From assembly GCA_903902915.1 (NCBI GenBank), contig CAIUWR010000045.1:202588-266587 (forward strand): a DNA stretch of 64,000 nt. The letters run 5' to 3'. A program made the translations under genes and the position numbers. This document shows, piece after piece, positions 63,129 through 64,000 of the stretch (its first letter is position 1; the number at the start of each line of letters is the position of its first letter). Under the pieces are notes generated by a model. It searched no databases. It had not been told where the DNA came from and saw nothing but the letters and a program-made list of their open reading frames with translations. This stretch comes from an uncultured Hyphomicrobiales bacterium (GTDB taxonomy: Bacteria > Pseudomonadota > Alphaproteobacteria > Rhizobiales > Beijerinckiaceae).

Positions 63129-63950
63129 TCAGGCTGCGATCACAGACTGGACTGCGGCAGTGACGGCCAAGTCAGCAGCCACAGCTTCATTGACCACCAC
63201 CTGTTCAGTGGAGTTGTTCTTGATGTCCTTGCTGTTCTGCGAATAGACGCTGGCCAACGCCGCATCGACGACGGTCTTGCTGCTGACTACCGCCTTGATC
63301 GTGAGAGTGCCGTCCGCTCCCTGCTGAGCAACCAGAACAACGAACTCATCAATTTTAGCCGTGTCCAGAAGGGCAGTGACGGCAGGCGTCTGGACTACAG
63401 CAAGCTCCGTAGTGGCGACAAAGTCCGATGCCTTAGCAACCTTCTCAGCAGGCTTCATGGCATTGCTCTTGGCCAGACGAACTTCCTCGACACCACCCTT
63501 GTCTCGGATAAACTGGGGCAGCTTATCTGGAGTAATGCGGGCGGCGTGGGCAGTCCGCAGAGCGATGCTGTAGGCGCTGGCACGACGGCGATCAGCGCCA
63601 AACACGCACTTGACGATTTTGGTCAGGGTGTGTGCCGACGCCTTCAGGGCGAAGCCCTTGAGGTTGGCGTGCTGAGCAAGGGCGTCCGTCAGTGCCTTTG
63701 CCTCTTCCTTGCTACCAGACTTCACATACAGGGCATAGCAGTCCTGGAGGATGCTATAGAGCCTTTCGTTGCTGGCACGGAAGACTTCGTCTTCCCAAAC
63801 CTGACGCTGGACGATGAGATTTTCCAGACGCTGGTAGGCGGTCTGAGGCTTGGCTGGGGTAACGGCCTCAGTAGAAATGTCGTGAGACACGACAGTGGTG
63901 AGAGAGGCGACAGAAGCGAGGACGTCAGAAGTAACAATGGTGTCAAACAT
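63129..63950 (-). CDS. Unknown protein carrying the palindrome-encoded peptide VVSHDIS
   Basis: 273 residues. The early part MFDTIVTSDVLASVASLTT leads directly into VVSHDIS (residues 20-26), encoded by palindrome copy 6, then STEAVTPAKPQTAYQRLENL. A basic central region (KASAHTLTKIVKCVFGADRRRASAYSI, given here as KASAHTLTKIVKC and GADRRRASAYSI) may bind nucleic acid; the second half is Ala/Val rich. No signal peptide or membrane segment, no family recognised. ATG at 63950 has GGAGA eight bases upstream; the frame stays open to the window edge. First gene of the two-gene operon with the AAA+ ATPase. Confidence 0.7.
   Translation of the reverse strand: MFDTIVTSDVLASVASLTTVVSHDISTEAVTPAKPQTAYQRLENLIVQRQVWEDEVFRASNERLYSILQDCYALYVKSGSKEEAKALTDALAQHANLKGFALKASAHTLTKIVKCVFGADRRRASAYSIALRTAHAARITPDKLPQFIRDKGGVEEVRLAKSNAMKPAEKVAKASDFVATTELAVVQTPAVTALLDTAKIDEFVVLVAQQGADGTLTIKAVVSSKTVVDAALASVYSQNSKDIKNNSTEQVVVNEAVAADLAVTAAVQSVIAA
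63878..63894 (+). repeat. Island palindrome, copy 6 (in frame inside a gene)
   Basis: TGTCGTGAGACACGACA, perfect copy preceded by AAA. On the minus strand it reads GTC GTG TCT CAC GAC ATT, giving VVSHDI in the unknown gene. Confidence 0.9.
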
Positions 63951-64000
63951 AAGTGGTTCTCCATTTGTGTTAGGCGTGGCCATCTGGTCCAACGCCACAA

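Larger units (their letters stand above)
55253..64000. mobile_element. Genomic island integrated at tRNA-Met, left part (right end outside window)
   Basis: Everything after the tRNA differs from the chromosome. Sixty-base samples count 43 G+C at 40141, 30 at 56041, 27 at 59281 and 22 at 60601. The gene order is integrase, integrase remnant, AT-rich exported-protein cargo, short recombinase, AAA+ ATPase and an unknown gene. A palindromic repeat family is restricted to this part. No second copy of the tRNA 3' end was found up to 64000, so the element extends beyond the window. Confidence 0.8.

Overview
The window comes from a high-GC alphaproteobacterial chromosome, most likely Hyphomicrobiales (Rhizobiales). 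The evidence is the gene set: Tim44-like and DUF2852 proteins, an extensin-like lipoprotein, DUF1285, an Omp25/Omp31-type barrel, the MoxR/DUF58/DUF4159 cluster, an Anbu operon, and many orphan solute-binding proteins. The genus cannot be named from sequence alone. The first 55 kb is dense chromosome. The last 8.8 kb, starting at a tRNA-Met gene, has a different base composition and is read as the left end of a genomic island that continues past the window.

Layout of the chromosomal part. 1-5.2 kb: end of a metallophosphoesterase, an orphan NMT1-type binding protein, Tim44-like, DUF2852, extensin-like lipoprotein and a GNAT. 5.2-12 kb (minus): a coupled operon MoxR ATPase > DUF58 > DUF4159/BatA-like > membrane amidotransferase-like protein. 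12.2-15 kb (plus): DUF1285 > CoA pyrophosphatase (Nudix) > CCA tRNA nucleotidyltransferase. 15-21 kb: pteridine-reductase-like SDR, outer-membrane barrel, cold-shock protein, RlmJ, a secreted Cys-containing protein plus RNase T2, and release factor 3. 21-34.4 kb: two efflux operons, one an adaptor plus RND permease, the other OMF > adaptor > two RND permeases (MdtABC-like) coupled by ATGA overlaps. 34.6-39.3 kb: a catabolic group of Rieske oxygenase, zinc alcohol dehydrogenase, Bug-type binding protein and divergent gentisate-dioxygenase-like cupin. 40-44.1 kb: the Anbu operon (ATP-grasp, alpha-E, transglutaminase-fold protein lacking its Cys, Anbu proteasome-like protease). 44.2-46.2 kb: TPP riboswitch and thiC. 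46.3-52 kb: a complete branched-chain-type ABC importer with a binding protein at each end. 52-55 kb: ArsB/NhaD-type transporter, cupin, and another Bug-type binding protein.

The island. tRNA-Met(CAT) with an encoded CCA is followed by TGGACAC repeats and a full tyrosine integrase on the plus strand. The tail of a second, decayed integrase follows. An AT-rich cargo module encodes a secreted protein with about 15 MORN repeats and, convergently, an operon of three exported proteins (a small four-Cys protein and two CsgG/FlgT-like proteins). Then come a short catalytic-domain-only tyrosine recombinase, a clamp-loader-like AAA+ ATPase and an unknown protein.

The most unusual signal is a 17-bp palindrome, TGTCGTG-AGA-CACGACA, found six times in the island and seen nowhere in the chromosomal part. 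All copies have the same orientation. One lies in frame inside a gene (peptide VVSHDIS) and one supplies the stop codon of the AAA+ gene by a loop change that leaves both arms intact. This looks like an island-specific recognition or segregation signal, or a spreading palindromic element, and is the best candidate for something undescribed.
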